Part shown: positions 14,521-23,587 of the stretch, piece by piece
Position numbering within the stretch: position 1 is the first letter of the stretch
Layout of the letters: each line of letters opens with the position of its first letter
NCBI GenBank assembly: GCA_947626145.1
Contig: CANQRB010000002.1
Location: 194,339-258,338, forward strand
DNA from: an uncultured Clostridia bacterium
GTDB lineage: Bacteria; Bacillota; Clostridia; UMGS1883
DNA: 64,000 bases
Direction of reading: 5' to 3'
Notes under the pieces: generated by a model
The model's input: only the letters and a program-made list of their open reading frames with translations
Databases searched by the model: none
Told to the model about the DNA's origin: nothing
Program-made: the position numbers and the translations under genes

Positions 14521-17500
14521 TTACAGTTCAGGAATGAAGTCGGCTTCCGCGTCGGCACCGTTAGCTTCAGCTTCCTCGATAAGGGTCTCGACAAATTCGA
14601 TGTTCACAGCGTCAAGAGTGATTACTGTACCGTCAGCGGCGGAAAGAATAACAGCACTCGCAGATGTTACATTGCCATCAGTGAGAGTAATAGTAAGTTC
14701 ATCGTAAGTTGTACCTGTTGCAGTTTGTCCATTTGCATGGGCTTCCGTTTCCTTATTACTGCTACCGAAATAAATTTTGTTATTCTCATCGAGAACAAAT
14801 CCAAGGCCGAAGCCCTTATAAGAATCTTTAATTTTGGCGGTAAGAGTATCAGTTGTAACATTGACTTCAATTATTTTTGCCGTTACAGTGTCTGCCTTGT
14901 CGTTGCCGGCTTCGGTGTAATAGAATCCGCCATGAGAGATAACCTTGTTGGCGGCGGCTATACGGTCAGCGCCTATAGTTACATCTCTGCCATTATAACT
15001 TATAGCATTGTCATAGATGTCGTCAACAACCAGTTCATAAACGCTCTTTGTGGCCGGAGCGCTCTTTACAACGCCGTCAGCAACAGCTGCATAAGCAGTA
15101 ACAGCTGTATTTGTCATATTGCCGACCTTTATAACAGCGGTGTCATTTTCGCCCCATGCGGTAGACTTGTCGTCTACAAGGATGGCGTCGCCGGGCTTAT
15201 CAGTGGCCTTTGTGAAGTTAAGGGTGAACTGTTTGCTGTCGCTGTCCCATCCGAGAGAGGGAGTGGGGGCGGTGGGGTATTCAATTTCAGCCACACGGAA
15301 GTTTTCAACAACAATGTCGCCATCGTCTCCGGTTCCATGATCGTTTGTTGATACGCATATACTATTTATGGTATCAACATTTTTACGATAACTCAATGCT
15401 TTATCGGCAGTTTTATAAATCAAATTGCCCTTGCTGTCATATACAGTAGCTTTATAAATATGCTGTGCAATATCCGTATAAATTAAAACCCTGTATTTTT
15501 CACCTTCCTGTGCCTGAAATTCATCGTAATTATCGCCATTTCTAAAGCCAACCTTTTTTTTATTGTCTCTGCCCTGCAAGCCTATTGCATTGCCTGTCTC
15601 TTGGAAAGCGGGGCTAGCTTTATCTGTTGTTTGTCCAAGAAAAACACCCAAACTGCCGGCATCCGCATTACTCGGCCGCGTAGCTGCATACATAGACACA
15701 TAAGTTAAATCAAATTCAAAGTATGCTCCGCCGGAAATTGCAGTGAACTGCTTTGCATAATCCTTATAACCACTATTTAGATTTGATGATTCTATCTTCC
15801 CGCTTTGTGTATTATCTGAACAAGAAAGAACGGTTAAATTGATTTTGGCGGTAATATTGGCGTTCGCATCATTATCTGCTTTTACCTTTACGATAATTTC
15901 ATGGGGCTGTCCGTCAGTATACCTAAGCTGTGCGTTCACAAAATCCCAATCAATAACACCGTTGATTTTGGTTATCTCACTATCCTTTGTTTCGAGTTCA
16001 ATGTACTTTGCGGCGGGAACATTGCCCTCAATGATGGTTTCACTGCCGAGATCATATACCTTTTCAGGCTCCTTAAGCTCAAGATTCTTTTTAGCGTAAT
16101 TTACCGTAAATGTTTCGGCATAACCTTTCTTGTTTGAGCCTTCGGTAATGTCATCGGAGGACTGAAGCTCATAAACCACACTATTGTAAGTAATAGTTTT
16201 GGGAGCTTCAAAAGTGACAGTATCAGTAAATGTATCTACACTTGCTGTGTCGATCTCCTGATCACCGGCCATATACTTGATAGTTGATACTCTATGCACA
16301 CCCATCAGTGCGGCGACTTCCTCGGCGGTAAGAGCACTGTTGTATATGCGCACATCGGCTATGCTGCCGTTGACAGAAGGATTGCCGCCTTCCTGCCCAC
16401 TTACACATGCCCATCTGCTACGACCAAGGTGGAACGCCTGAGCGCCGGCATTGGCGTCATAGACTTTTGAGGGGGCGGCAGCTTCATTCCACCAACCATT
16501 ATTTCCTTTACCGTCGGATTCGACAGGTGTTCCGTTAACATATAACGTTGCAATCTTATTAGTCAAATCAATTGAAGTAGTTACAAGAGCCCATTTGCCG
16601 GTTGCATCATTAAATTCATCTGTTGCTGTAGTACCGGAGCTGTTGACCATTCTGTTATTAACGTTGAGTTTACCATTGTTTATTTTAAGATAAACCCTGT
16701 TTGTTTGTCCTGCTCCCGAAGAACTTGTGTCTGTATCATCCTTGCACATATCCCAAAAGACGGCACTATTACGCTCATTAAGATTTACCCACATGGATAC
16801 TGTGAAGCTTCCGGTCAAATCTTGGGCTATATTAGCCGGCAGGTCTACATAACCAACATCTTTGCCCGCATGACTGCCATTATTGCCTTTGTATGTGACG
16901 AAGCCGTTATCGCTGAAGGATAGATTTCCTTCATTTTTCAGAGTACCGTCGCCATATGTGTCCTTTACAGCCTTAGCCTTGCTTTCGGTGCTGAAAGCAT
17001 ACTGTGCCATGGCGTCAACTTTTACCATTTTAATATTAATATTCTTATCACCTTGTATCTCCTCAGTGCTTGCGGTGTGCTTCCAACTTTTGACAACAGC
17101 GTTTGCACCGGTTCCGTCAAGTACGGCATAAGCGGGAATGTCAACTGTCGTACCGATGGGAGCCTTGTAAGTGAAGTTCTTATCGGCCATAGAATCACCG
17201 TAAGTAACAGTGAGAGTTTTACTTTCACTGACAACACCTGCATTTGTAATCTTCATATCGGTGAGGTAATTGCAGATAGTCTTAGACGTTAAGGCGTCAT
17301 TCCCCGCGCCGGGGTCGCCATATGCTATCCATTTTTCTGGCGTGGCTATTGGACCGGCCGTTCCATCGGTATATGTTCGGGAAACCGTGTATCCAGTAAG
17401 AGGATCACTTGATGATGGCTTTATTGCTTGATCAGTCGAGTACGTTACAGTATAGGAATTGCTACTGGTATCATTAGTGACTTTGATGGTAATTCTTGTC

Positions 17501-17859
17501 TCTTTATCGGTATACCAAATGCCAACCTTTTTTCCATGGGAATAATTAGGTATACTTGCGCCCTCAAACTCTTTTATATCTCCTTGAGTTCCAGCAAGGG
17601 ATTTTCCATCGTTATGTGCACTTTCTTCCTCCCTTACAAATGGAAAGAAGCCATCATTGCTTACCGCAATGCAAAAACCTGTTATAATTTTTCCATTTGT
17701 GTCGGTAATTTTGATATCCTTGTAACATTTATCCATGTGCAACGTGAATTCAACCTCGTAGGTCTCATCCGCCGCGCTGGCTGTCAGCCCAAACATGGGC
17801 ACTACTGTCAATACCATGGCCAAAACCACGGCCAATGACAGAACCTTTTTGATTCTCAT
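14521..17859 (-). CDS. Large secreted LamG-type surface protein, cassette 1
   Basis: A 1,112-aa exported protein. A signal peptide (about 1-29, ending LTASAA) is nearly identical to that of the protein at 47143. After an N-terminal region shared with that paralogue (30-290), a LamG/concanavalin-like jelly roll spans about 295-520 ('GYVDLPANIAQDLTGSFTVS', 'WALVTTSIDLTNK', 'GSIADVRIYNSALTAEEVAALMG'). A second, more divergent beta-rich domain (about 680-880) and a conserved C-terminus ending ADFIPEL follow. No LPXTG, SLH or membrane anchor is visible, so attachment is unclear. The start has AAGGAGG 8 nt upstream. Its promoter lies in an invertible segment (17941-18220) and now faces away, so the gene should be silent in this orientation. 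Confidence 0.85.
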   Translation of the reverse strand: MRIKKVLSLAVVLAMVLTVVPMFGLTASAADETYEVEFTLHMDKCYKDIKITDTNGKIITGFCIAVSNDGFFPFVREEESAHNDGKSLAGTQGDIKEFEGASIPNYSHGKKVGIWYTDKETRITIKVTNDTSSNSYTVTYSTDQAIKPSSSDPLTGYTVSRTYTDGTAGPIATPEKWIAYGDPGAGNDALTSKTICNYLTDMKITNAGVVSESKTLTVTYGDSMADKNFTYKAPIGTTVDIPAYAVLDGTGANAVVKSWKHTASTEEIQGDKNINIKMVKVDAMAQYAFSTESKAKAVKDTYGDGTLKNEGNLSFSDNGFVTYKGNNGSHAGKDVGYVDLPANIAQDLTGSFTVSMWVNLNERNSAVFWDMCKDDTDTSSSGAGQTNRVYLKINNGKLNVNNRMVNSSGTTATDEFNDATGKWALVTTSIDLTNKIATLYVNGTPVESDGKGNNGWWNEAAAPSKVYDANAGAQAFHLGRSRWACVSGQEGGNPSVNGSIADVRIYNSALTAEEVAALMGVHRVSTIKYMAGDQEIDTASVDTFTDTVTFEAPKTITYNSVVYELQSSDDITEGSNKKGYAETFTVNYAKKNLELKEPEKVYDLGSETIIEGNVPAAKYIELETKDSEITKINGVIDWDFVNAQLRYTDGQPHEIIVKVKADNDANANITAKINLTVLSCSDNTQSGKIESSNLNSGYKDYAKQFTAISGGAYFEFDLTYVSMYAATRPSNADAGSLGVFLGQTTDKASPAFQETGNAIGLQGRDNKKKVGFRNGDNYDEFQAQEGEKYRVLIYTDIAQHIYKATVYDSKGNLIYKTADKALSYRKNVDTINSICVSTNDHGTGDDGDIVVENFRVAEIEYPTAPTPSLGWDSDSKQFTLNFTKATDKPGDAILVDDKSTAWGENDTAVIKVGNMTNTAVTAYAAVADGVVKSAPATKSVYELVVDDIYDNAISYNGRDVTIGADRIAAANKVISHGGFYYTEAGNDKADTVTAKIIEVNVTTDTLTAKIKDSYKGFGLGFVLDENNKIYFGSSNKETEAHANGQTATGTTYDELTITLTDGNVTSASAVILSAADGTVITLDAVNIEFVETLIEEAEANGADAEADFIPEL

Positions 17860-17912
17860 TTTTGTTACCTCCTTAAAATTTTACTAAATAATAAATTCTC
17901 GATTTCATGAGC

Positions 17913-17940
17913 ACTTCCTATAAGAAATACTATCGGAAGT
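17913..17940. repeat. Inversion site 1L (gene-proximal)
   Basis: ACTTCCTATA, the 8-bp core AGAAATAC, then TATCGGAAGT. It is an inverted match of site 1R at 18221-18248, differing at one base of the outer arm. The 10-8-10 layout of inverted arms around an asymmetric core is that of tyrosine-recombinase sites such as loxP-type targets. Confidence 0.8.
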
Positions 17941-18220
17941 AAATTTATGCCGTTTTACGGCAATATTTACAGCATAAAAATGAAAATTAGAAATTATTTG
18001 TTGAAATTGCACAATTACTCACAACAATTTTGTACATTATGGATAAGGGAAAGATATTGACTTTTTTATGGCAAAAGTAGTATAATTAGATTATAAAATT
18101 TCATGTGCCGATCATAGGAAAGCCTCGGAAAAAGGCCGTGTTAAGCCGGATTTGCCCGGTTGATGGCGCAGAGGTCGACTGCAAAGCCAGCCTTGGAGCA
18201 ATGAATGGCCGCTCGGTTTT
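17941..18220. promoter_or_regulatory. Invertible promoter segment 1 (now OFF)
   Basis: A 280-bp segment bounded by inverted 28-bp sites. It contains TTGACT (18057-18062), an 18-bp spacer and TATAAT (18081-18086), pointing right, away from the surface gene at 14521-17859. The -10 lies at the centre of the segment. Downstream of it, about 18092-18220 holds a leader-like sequence conserved in segment 2. Flipping the segment would direct the promoter at the surface gene, giving a leader of roughly 210 nt. In the present orientation the transcript would leave the segment and meet the terminator at 18271-18316. Confidence 0.75.
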
Positions 18221-18248
18221 ACTTCCGATAGTATTTCTTATCGGAAGT
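18221..18248. repeat. Inversion site 1R (gene-distal)
   Basis: ACTTCCGATA, the 8-bp core GTATTTCT, then TATCGGAAGT. The core is the reverse complement of that in site 1L, which fixes the pair as inverted, and the arms are perfect inverted repeats. Confidence 0.8.
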
Positions 18249-18270
18249 TTACCAAAATTAAATAAAAGTA

Positions 18271-18316
18271 CGCCGCCGCAAGTCTTTTTTCGCAGACTTT
18301 TGGGGGCGTTTTTTTG
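18271..18316 (+). terminator. Terminator outside invertible segment 1
   Basis: A CGCC...GGCG outer stem with an AAGTCT/AGACTT inner stem, followed by TTTTTTTG. It lies where the promoter of segment 1 would read in the OFF orientation, so it would limit that transcript to about 220 nt. The rest of the gap to 18551 is A/T-rich with no gene I can support. Confidence 0.75.
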
Positions 18317-18551
18317 TTTTTCCGCCGGAAAAACGGCGCAAATGTACTTTTGACGGTATCTTTTCCCGTTCCCTTAATGAAATTAAATTTGCCGAAACCG
18401 AACGCAAAATATCAAAAAAAGTCCGAAAGCCCGGCGGATTTTATAAACGGATTGGTTAAAGCGTTCGCCCGCCGGAAATTTTATTCTTTGAGGGATTTGG
18501 TGCGCGTCTGTTTTTTCCGTAGAAATATTTAGCTTAAAACGGTAAAATATC

Positions 18552-18580
18552 TTGACATATCAAATAAAATATGTTAAGAT
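18552..18580 (+). promoter_or_regulatory. Promoter of livK
   Basis: TTGACA (18552-18557), a 17-bp spacer and TAAGAT (18575-18580), 55 bases before the livK start. Confidence 0.8.
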
Positions 18581-18635
18581 ATTATACGGGAAAAGTTTTC
18601 CCGAAATTATTTTTAATGAAAGAGGGACAGTAAAA

Positions 18636-19859
18636 ATGAGAAAATTCGCAAAAATCACAAGTCTTATCCTGAGTGTCGCTCTGCTCGTGTTCTGCTTCGC
18701 AGGCTGCGGCGGCAAAGACAACACCACCGGCGGCGGCGCGACAGGCTCCGACCCTGCCGAAAACGTTCAGAGCTCCGGCGAGGCCTCGGCTCCCATTAAG
18801 ATCGGCGGTATCGGCCCCATCACCGGCGGCGCCGCTATCTACGGCCAGGGCGTAAAGCTTGGCGCGGAAATCGCCGTTGAGGAAGTAAACGCCATGGACG
18901 GCGACATCAAGTTCGAGCTTCAGTTCCAGGACGACGCCAACGACGCCGAGCAGGCGGTCAACGCTTACAACAAGCTTAAGGACTGGGGTATGCAGATCTC
19001 TCTCGGTACCGTTACCACTCAGCCCTGTATAGCGGTCAGCGCCGAGATCGACGCGGACGGCATATTTGCCCTCACGCCTTCGGCTTCCTCCACTGACGTT
19101 ATCGAAGGCAAGACCACCATGTACCAGATGTGCTTCACCGACCCCAACCAGGGTATAGCTTCCGCAAGGTACATTTCCGAGCAGAATTTGGGTGAGAAGA
19201 TCGCCGTTATCTACAATAACTCCGACGCTTATTCCACCGGTATTTATCAGAAGTTTGACAGCGAGGCCAAGGAGCTGGGCCTTAACGTGGTTTGCGTAAA
19301 GACCTTTACCGACGACTCAGCCAACGACTTCACCTCTCAGCTCAACGAGATTAAGGACGCCGGCGCGGATCTTGTGTTCCTGCCCATCTACTACACTCCC
19401 GCTTCGCTTATCCTTTCTCAGGCCAACAAGATGCAGTACGCGCCCAAGTTCTTCGGCGTTGACGGCATGGACGGCATACTCACTCTCGACGGCTTCGACA
19501 CCTCTCTGGCCGAGGGCGTAATGCTCCTGACCCCCTTCACCGCCGACGCGGAGGACGAGATGACCCAGAGCTTTGTTGAGAAGTATAAGGCCCGCTCCGA
19601 CGGCGGCATAGAGCCCAACCAGTTCGCGGCCGACGCTTACGACTGCGTAATGGCTATCTACGAGGCCTGCAAGAGACAGAATATCACCTCCGACATGAGC
19701 GCCGCCGAAATAGCGCCCAAGATGGTCGAGGCCTTCACAAGTCCCGACTTCGTTATCGACGGTCTTACCGGCGCCGGTATGACCTGGTCCGCTACGGGCG
19801 AGGTTTCCAAGGATCCCAAGGGTATGGTTATCCATAACGGCGCTTACGAGGGTATGTAA
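18636..19859 (+). CDS. livK: Branched-chain amino acid ABC transporter, substrate-binding lipoprotein
   Basis: A 407-aa lipoprotein that captures Leu/Ile/Val (or a related amino acid or amide) outside the cell and delivers it to LivHM. The signal peptide ends in a lipobox (VFCFAGC, Cys near residue 25), followed by a Gly/Thr/Ser linker and a periplasmic-binding-protein type I fold (about 48-400; 'IKIGGIGPITGGAAIYGQGVKLGAEIAVEEVNA'). The start at 18636 is chosen because it opens the signal peptide; the frame runs further upstream only into the promoter. First gene of livKHMGF. A hairpin after it may raise its yield over the membrane parts. True substrate is not certain from sequence. Confidence 0.92.
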   Translation: MRKFAKITSLILSVALLVFCFAGCGGKDNTTGGGATGSDPAENVQSSGEASAPIKIGGIGPITGGAAIYGQGVKLGAEIAVEEVNAMDGDIKFELQFQDDANDAEQAVNAYNKLKDWGMQISLGTVTTQPCIAVSAEIDADGIFALTPSASSTDVIEGKTTMYQMCFTDPNQGIASARYISEQNLGEKIAVIYNNSDAYSTGIYQKFDSEAKELGLNVVCVKTFTDDSANDFTSQLNEIKDAGADLVFLPIYYTPASLILSQANKMQYAPKFFGVDGMDGILTLDGFDTSLAEGVMLLTPFTADAEDEMTQSFVEKYKARSDGGIEPNQFAADAYDCVMAIYEACKRQNITSDMSAAEIAPKMVEAFTSPDFVIDGLTGAGMTWSATGEVSKDPKGMVIHNGAYEGM

Positions 19860-19924
19860 GGTATTGCGCGGATAAGTTAAAAGCTGAGGGGAGGAGTCCC
19901 CTCGCCTGAAATACCGTAAAACAC

Positions 19925-19959
19925 AAAGGCGTGCCGAGGCTGTGTTTCGGCGCGCCTTT
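19925..19959 (+). terminator. Hairpin between livK and livH
   Basis: AAAGGCGTGCCGA pairs imperfectly with TCGGCGCGCCTTT, followed by GAGG rather than a T run. It is likely an mRNA-stabilising or partly terminating hairpin that lets livK be made in excess over livHMGF, a usual arrangement for binding-protein operons. Confidence 0.6.
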
Positions 19960-19979
19960 GAGGTAATAGAGGTGAAAAC

Positions 19980-20861
19980 ATGACATTCATTTCAAATCTT
20001 ATCAACGGAATAAGCCTCGGCAGTGTTTACGCCATCATAGCCCTGGGCTATACCATGGTTTACGGCATAGCGAAGATGCTCAACTTCGCCCACGGCGATG
20101 TTATTATGGTGGGCGCCTATATGGCGTTCTGCGCCATGTCTTATCTCAGCCTGCCTCCCATAGCGGCGATCCTGCTGGCCATGGTCGTGTGTACGGTTCT
20201 GGGTATAGTGATTGAGGCGCTGGCGTACAAGCCCCTGAGGAAGGCCAGCTCCCTTGCGGTGCTCATTACGGCCATCGGCGTGAGCTACCTTTTACAGAAT
20301 ATCGCTCTGCTCATTTGGGGCAGCGCGCCCAAGAGCTTTAACTCGGTAGTTGGCTTCGACTCGATCTCGCTGTTTGACGGCAGGCTGATAATCACGTCCG
20401 AGACGGTTGTCACGGTCATTGCCTGCATAGTTATTATGCTGGGGTTGACGCTGTTCACGAAAAAGACCAAGATAGGTAAGGGAATGCGGGCCGTGTCCGA
20501 GGATAAGGACGCCGCGGAGCTCATGGGCATCAATGTGAACGTGACCATTTCGGTAACCTTCGCTATCGGCAGCGCCCTTGCCGCCATAGCGGGCGTGCTG
20601 CTTTGCTCCGCCTATCCGACCCTCATGCCAACAACCGGCTCGATGCCCGGCATAAAGGCTTTTACGGCGGCGGTGTTCGGCGGTATCGGCTCGATACCGG
20701 GGGCCATGCTCGGCGGAATACTGCTGGGACTGATAGAGATATTCAGCAAGGCCTATATTTCTACGGCGCTCTCTGACGCCATAGTTTTTGCGGTACTTAT
20801 AGTTGTGCTCCTTGTCCGTCCCACGGGTATACTTGGCAAGAAAATTGCGGAAAAGGTGTGA
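19980..20861 (+). CDS. livH: Branched-chain amino acid ABC transporter permease LivH
   Basis: A 293-aa permease with about eight membrane helices. The opening 'LINGISLGSVYAIIALGYTMVYGIAKMLNFAHGDVIMVGAY' is the LivH signature. The cytosolic coupling region 'GKGMRAVSEDKDAAELMGINVN' (about 162-183) contacts the ATPases, and 'IKAFTAAVFGGIGSIPGAMLGG' near 225-246 is conserved in the family. It pairs with LivM to form the channel. Ribosome site GAGGTG 5 nt before the ATG. Confidence 0.95.
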   Translation: MTFISNLINGISLGSVYAIIALGYTMVYGIAKMLNFAHGDVIMVGAYMAFCAMSYLSLPPIAAILLAMVVCTVLGIVIEALAYKPLRKASSLAVLITAIGVSYLLQNIALLIWGSAPKSFNSVVGFDSISLFDGRLIITSETVVTVIACIVIMLGLTLFTKKTKIGKGMRAVSEDKDAAELMGINVNVTISVTFAIGSALAAIAGVLLCSAYPTLMPTTGSMPGIKAFTAAVFGGIGSIPGAMLGGILLGLIEIFSKAYISTALSDAIVFAVLIVVLLVRPTGILGKKIAEKV

Positions 20862-20869
20862 GGCGCGGT

Positions 20870-21955
20870 ATGGAAAGAATAAAGAATATGAGCAAATTCA
20901 CACGCACGAACATCGAGTGCTACGGTATGGTGCTGCTGGCCTTTGTGATACTGCTGCCCCTTCAGAATGCGGGACTTATCAGCTATTCCATAGCGGGCCA
21001 GCTGGTTCCCATATGTACGTATATAGTTATGGCCGTGTCCCTCAACCTTACGGTTGGCTTTTTGGGCGAACTGAGCCTTGGCCACGCCGGATTTATGAGC
21101 GTCGGCGCCTTCAGCGGCGTTATAGCGGTGGCCTGTCTCAAGGGCAGCGCGGCCCCCGACTGGACAAAGCTCCTTGTGGCCATAATCGTCGGCGGTATTC
21201 TCGCCGGTGTCGCCGGTCTGATCGTGGGCGTGCCCGTAATACGGCTGCGAGGCGACTATTTGGCCATAGTTACTCTCGCTTTCGGCGAGATAATCAAAAA
21301 CATCATTAACTGTCTGTATGTCGGCGTGGATAAAAACGGCCTTCATTTCAGCATGACCAGCGCCGACGAGCTGGGGCTGGTGGACGCTTCGCCGGTGCTG
21401 AAGGGCCCCCAGGGCGCCACGGGCATACCGAAAATATCAACCTTTACCTCCGGCGTGCTGCTGATACTGTTTACTCTTTTTGTGGTTCTGAACCTGATAA
21501 ACAGTAAAACGGGCCGCGCGGTCACCGCCATCCGTGACAACCGGATAGCGGCCGAATCGGTGGGTATCAATATCACCAGATACAAGCTGACGGCGTTCGT
21601 TATTTCGGCCATACTCGCTGGCATGGCCGGGGCGCTGTACGCAATGAATTTCTCGTCTATCGCCGCCCGCAAGTTTGACTTCAACACCTCCATACTCGTG
21701 CTGGTGTTCGTGGTGCTGGGCGGAATGGGAAATATCCCCGGCACGATCATAGCGACGACCCTTTTGTATATGCTGCCCGAGCTTTTGCGCCAGTTCGCGG
21801 ATTACAGAATGCTGATATACGCTGTCGTCCTGATAGTCGTTATGATAGCCACAAACAGCGAGAGGATAAAGCTTTTCGCGGACAGGATAAGGTCCGTGTT
21901 CAGGCGCGACGATGACGTCCCTGACGCGGCGGGGAAGGGAGGCGGCGCAAAATGA
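20870..21955 (+). CDS. livM: Branched-chain amino acid ABC transporter permease LivM
   Basis: A 361-aa permease with eight to ten membrane helices, of normal length. Family phrases: 'MAVSLNLTVGFLGELSLGHAGFMSVGAFSG' (about 57-86), 'IRLRGDYLAIVTLAFGEI' (about 122-139) and the coupling loop 'AVTAIRDNRIAAESVGINITRYKLTAFVISA' (about 214-245). It starts 8 nt after livH; a second ATG at 20888 is possible. The C-terminal tail is charged and overlaps livG by ATGA. Confidence 0.93.
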   Translation: MERIKNMSKFTRTNIECYGMVLLAFVILLPLQNAGLISYSIAGQLVPICTYIVMAVSLNLTVGFLGELSLGHAGFMSVGAFSGVIAVACLKGSAAPDWTKLLVAIIVGGILAGVAGLIVGVPVIRLRGDYLAIVTLAFGEIIKNIINCLYVGVDKNGLHFSMTSADELGLVDASPVLKGPQGATGIPKISTFTSGVLLILFTLFVVLNLINSKTGRAVTAIRDNRIAAESVGINITRYKLTAFVISAILAGMAGALYAMNFSSIAARKFDFNTSILVLVFVVLGGMGNIPGTIIATTLLYMLPELLRQFADYRMLIYAVVLIVVMIATNSERIKLFADRIRSVFRRDDDVPDAAGKGGGAK

Positions 21956-22795
21956 GCAAGGACAAAATGGTTCCCGTTCCCAGCAACGCGATAATGCCGG
22001 AGCGTGACATAAATAAAGTGCCGATTTTGGAAACTCACCACCTGGGTATAGACTTCGGCGGACTCACGGCGGTGGACGAGTTCTCGATAACCGTGGGCAG
22101 AACCGAGATAGCCGGTCTCATCGGCCCCAACGGCGCCGGTAAGACCACGGTGTTCAACCTGTTGACCAACGTGTACCAGCCCACCCGCGGCACCATACTG
22201 CTGGACGGAAAGAGCACCGCCAAGAAATCCACCGCTCAGATAAACAGGATGGGTATCGCCCGAACCTTCCAGAACATACGGCTTTTCTCGAATATGTCGG
22301 TCATAGACAATGTGAGGGTCGGTCTGCACAATTCCATAAATCAGCCCCTGGCCGCGTCGCTGACAAGGCTTTTCGGCTACAGGGCGTCGGAGCGTAAGTC
22401 CCTGGATGAGGCCATGGAGCTGCTGGTTTTCTTCCACATGGACGATATGGCCAACCGTCAGGCGGGGTCGCTGCCCTACGGCGCGCAGCGCCGCCTTGAA
22501 ATAGCGAGGGCGCTGGCCACCCGTCCGGGCATAATCCTTTTGGACGAGCCCGCCGCGGGCATGAACCCTTCCGAAACGGTGGAGCTTATGGAGAATATCC
22601 GCAGGATACGCGACAGCTTCAACATCGCGGTGCTGCTGATAGAGCACGATATGAACCTTGTCATGAATATCTGCGAGGGAATATGCGTCCTCGACCACGG
22701 CAAGGTGATAGCCAAGGGCTCGCCCGATGAAATACGGTCAAATCCGAAGGTCATAGAGGCGTATCTGGGCAAAAAGAAAGGGGGCGTCGAAGGCG

Positions 22796-22806
<11 letters not shown>
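21952..22806 (+). CDS. livG: Branched-chain amino acid ABC transporter ATPase LivG
   Basis: A 284-aa ABC ATPase. Walker A is GPNGAGKTT (about 60-68), the signature is 'SLPYGAQRRLEIARALATRP' (about 170-190, the YGxQ form usual in LivG), Walker B is 'IILLDEPAAGMNP', and the H-loop is 'IEHDM'. The C-terminal 'AKGSPDEIRSNPKVIEAYLG' is typical of the LivG/BCA_ABC_TP_C tail. An unusual N-terminal extension of about 20 residues precedes the ATPase fold. It forms the asymmetric motor with LivF. Confidence 0.95.
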
Positions 22807-23509
<703 letters not shown>

Positions 23510-23542
23510 TTTTCCGCGCCGTAAAGCAAAACAGAGAAAATG

Positions 23543-23568
23543 AGCGTGCCGTGAAAATCCGGCACGCT
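23543..23568 (+). terminator. Hairpin after livF
   Basis: A 9-bp perfect stem (AGCGTGCCG with CGGCACGCT) and an 8-nt loop without a T run. A weak or Rho-assisted terminator; some read-through into the alpha-galactosidase gene, 20 nt further on, is likely. Confidence 0.5.
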
Positions 23569-23587
23569 TCAAAGTGAGGAATTTGAT

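Noticed and set aside
18092-18250. c-di-GMP-I (GEMM) or cobalamin riboswitch in the invertible leader
   Set aside because: Phrases such as CTGCAAAGCC and GCGCAG look familiar, but the ordered conserved blocks of either class (GGCAAACC...GAAA...GGGACGCAAAGCC; the B12 box) are not present.
18241-18551. Small gene in the gap before livK (frames at 18105 and 18314)
   Set aside because: The frames cross the inversion site and terminator, have no ribosome site and no conserved counterpart at the second cassette.
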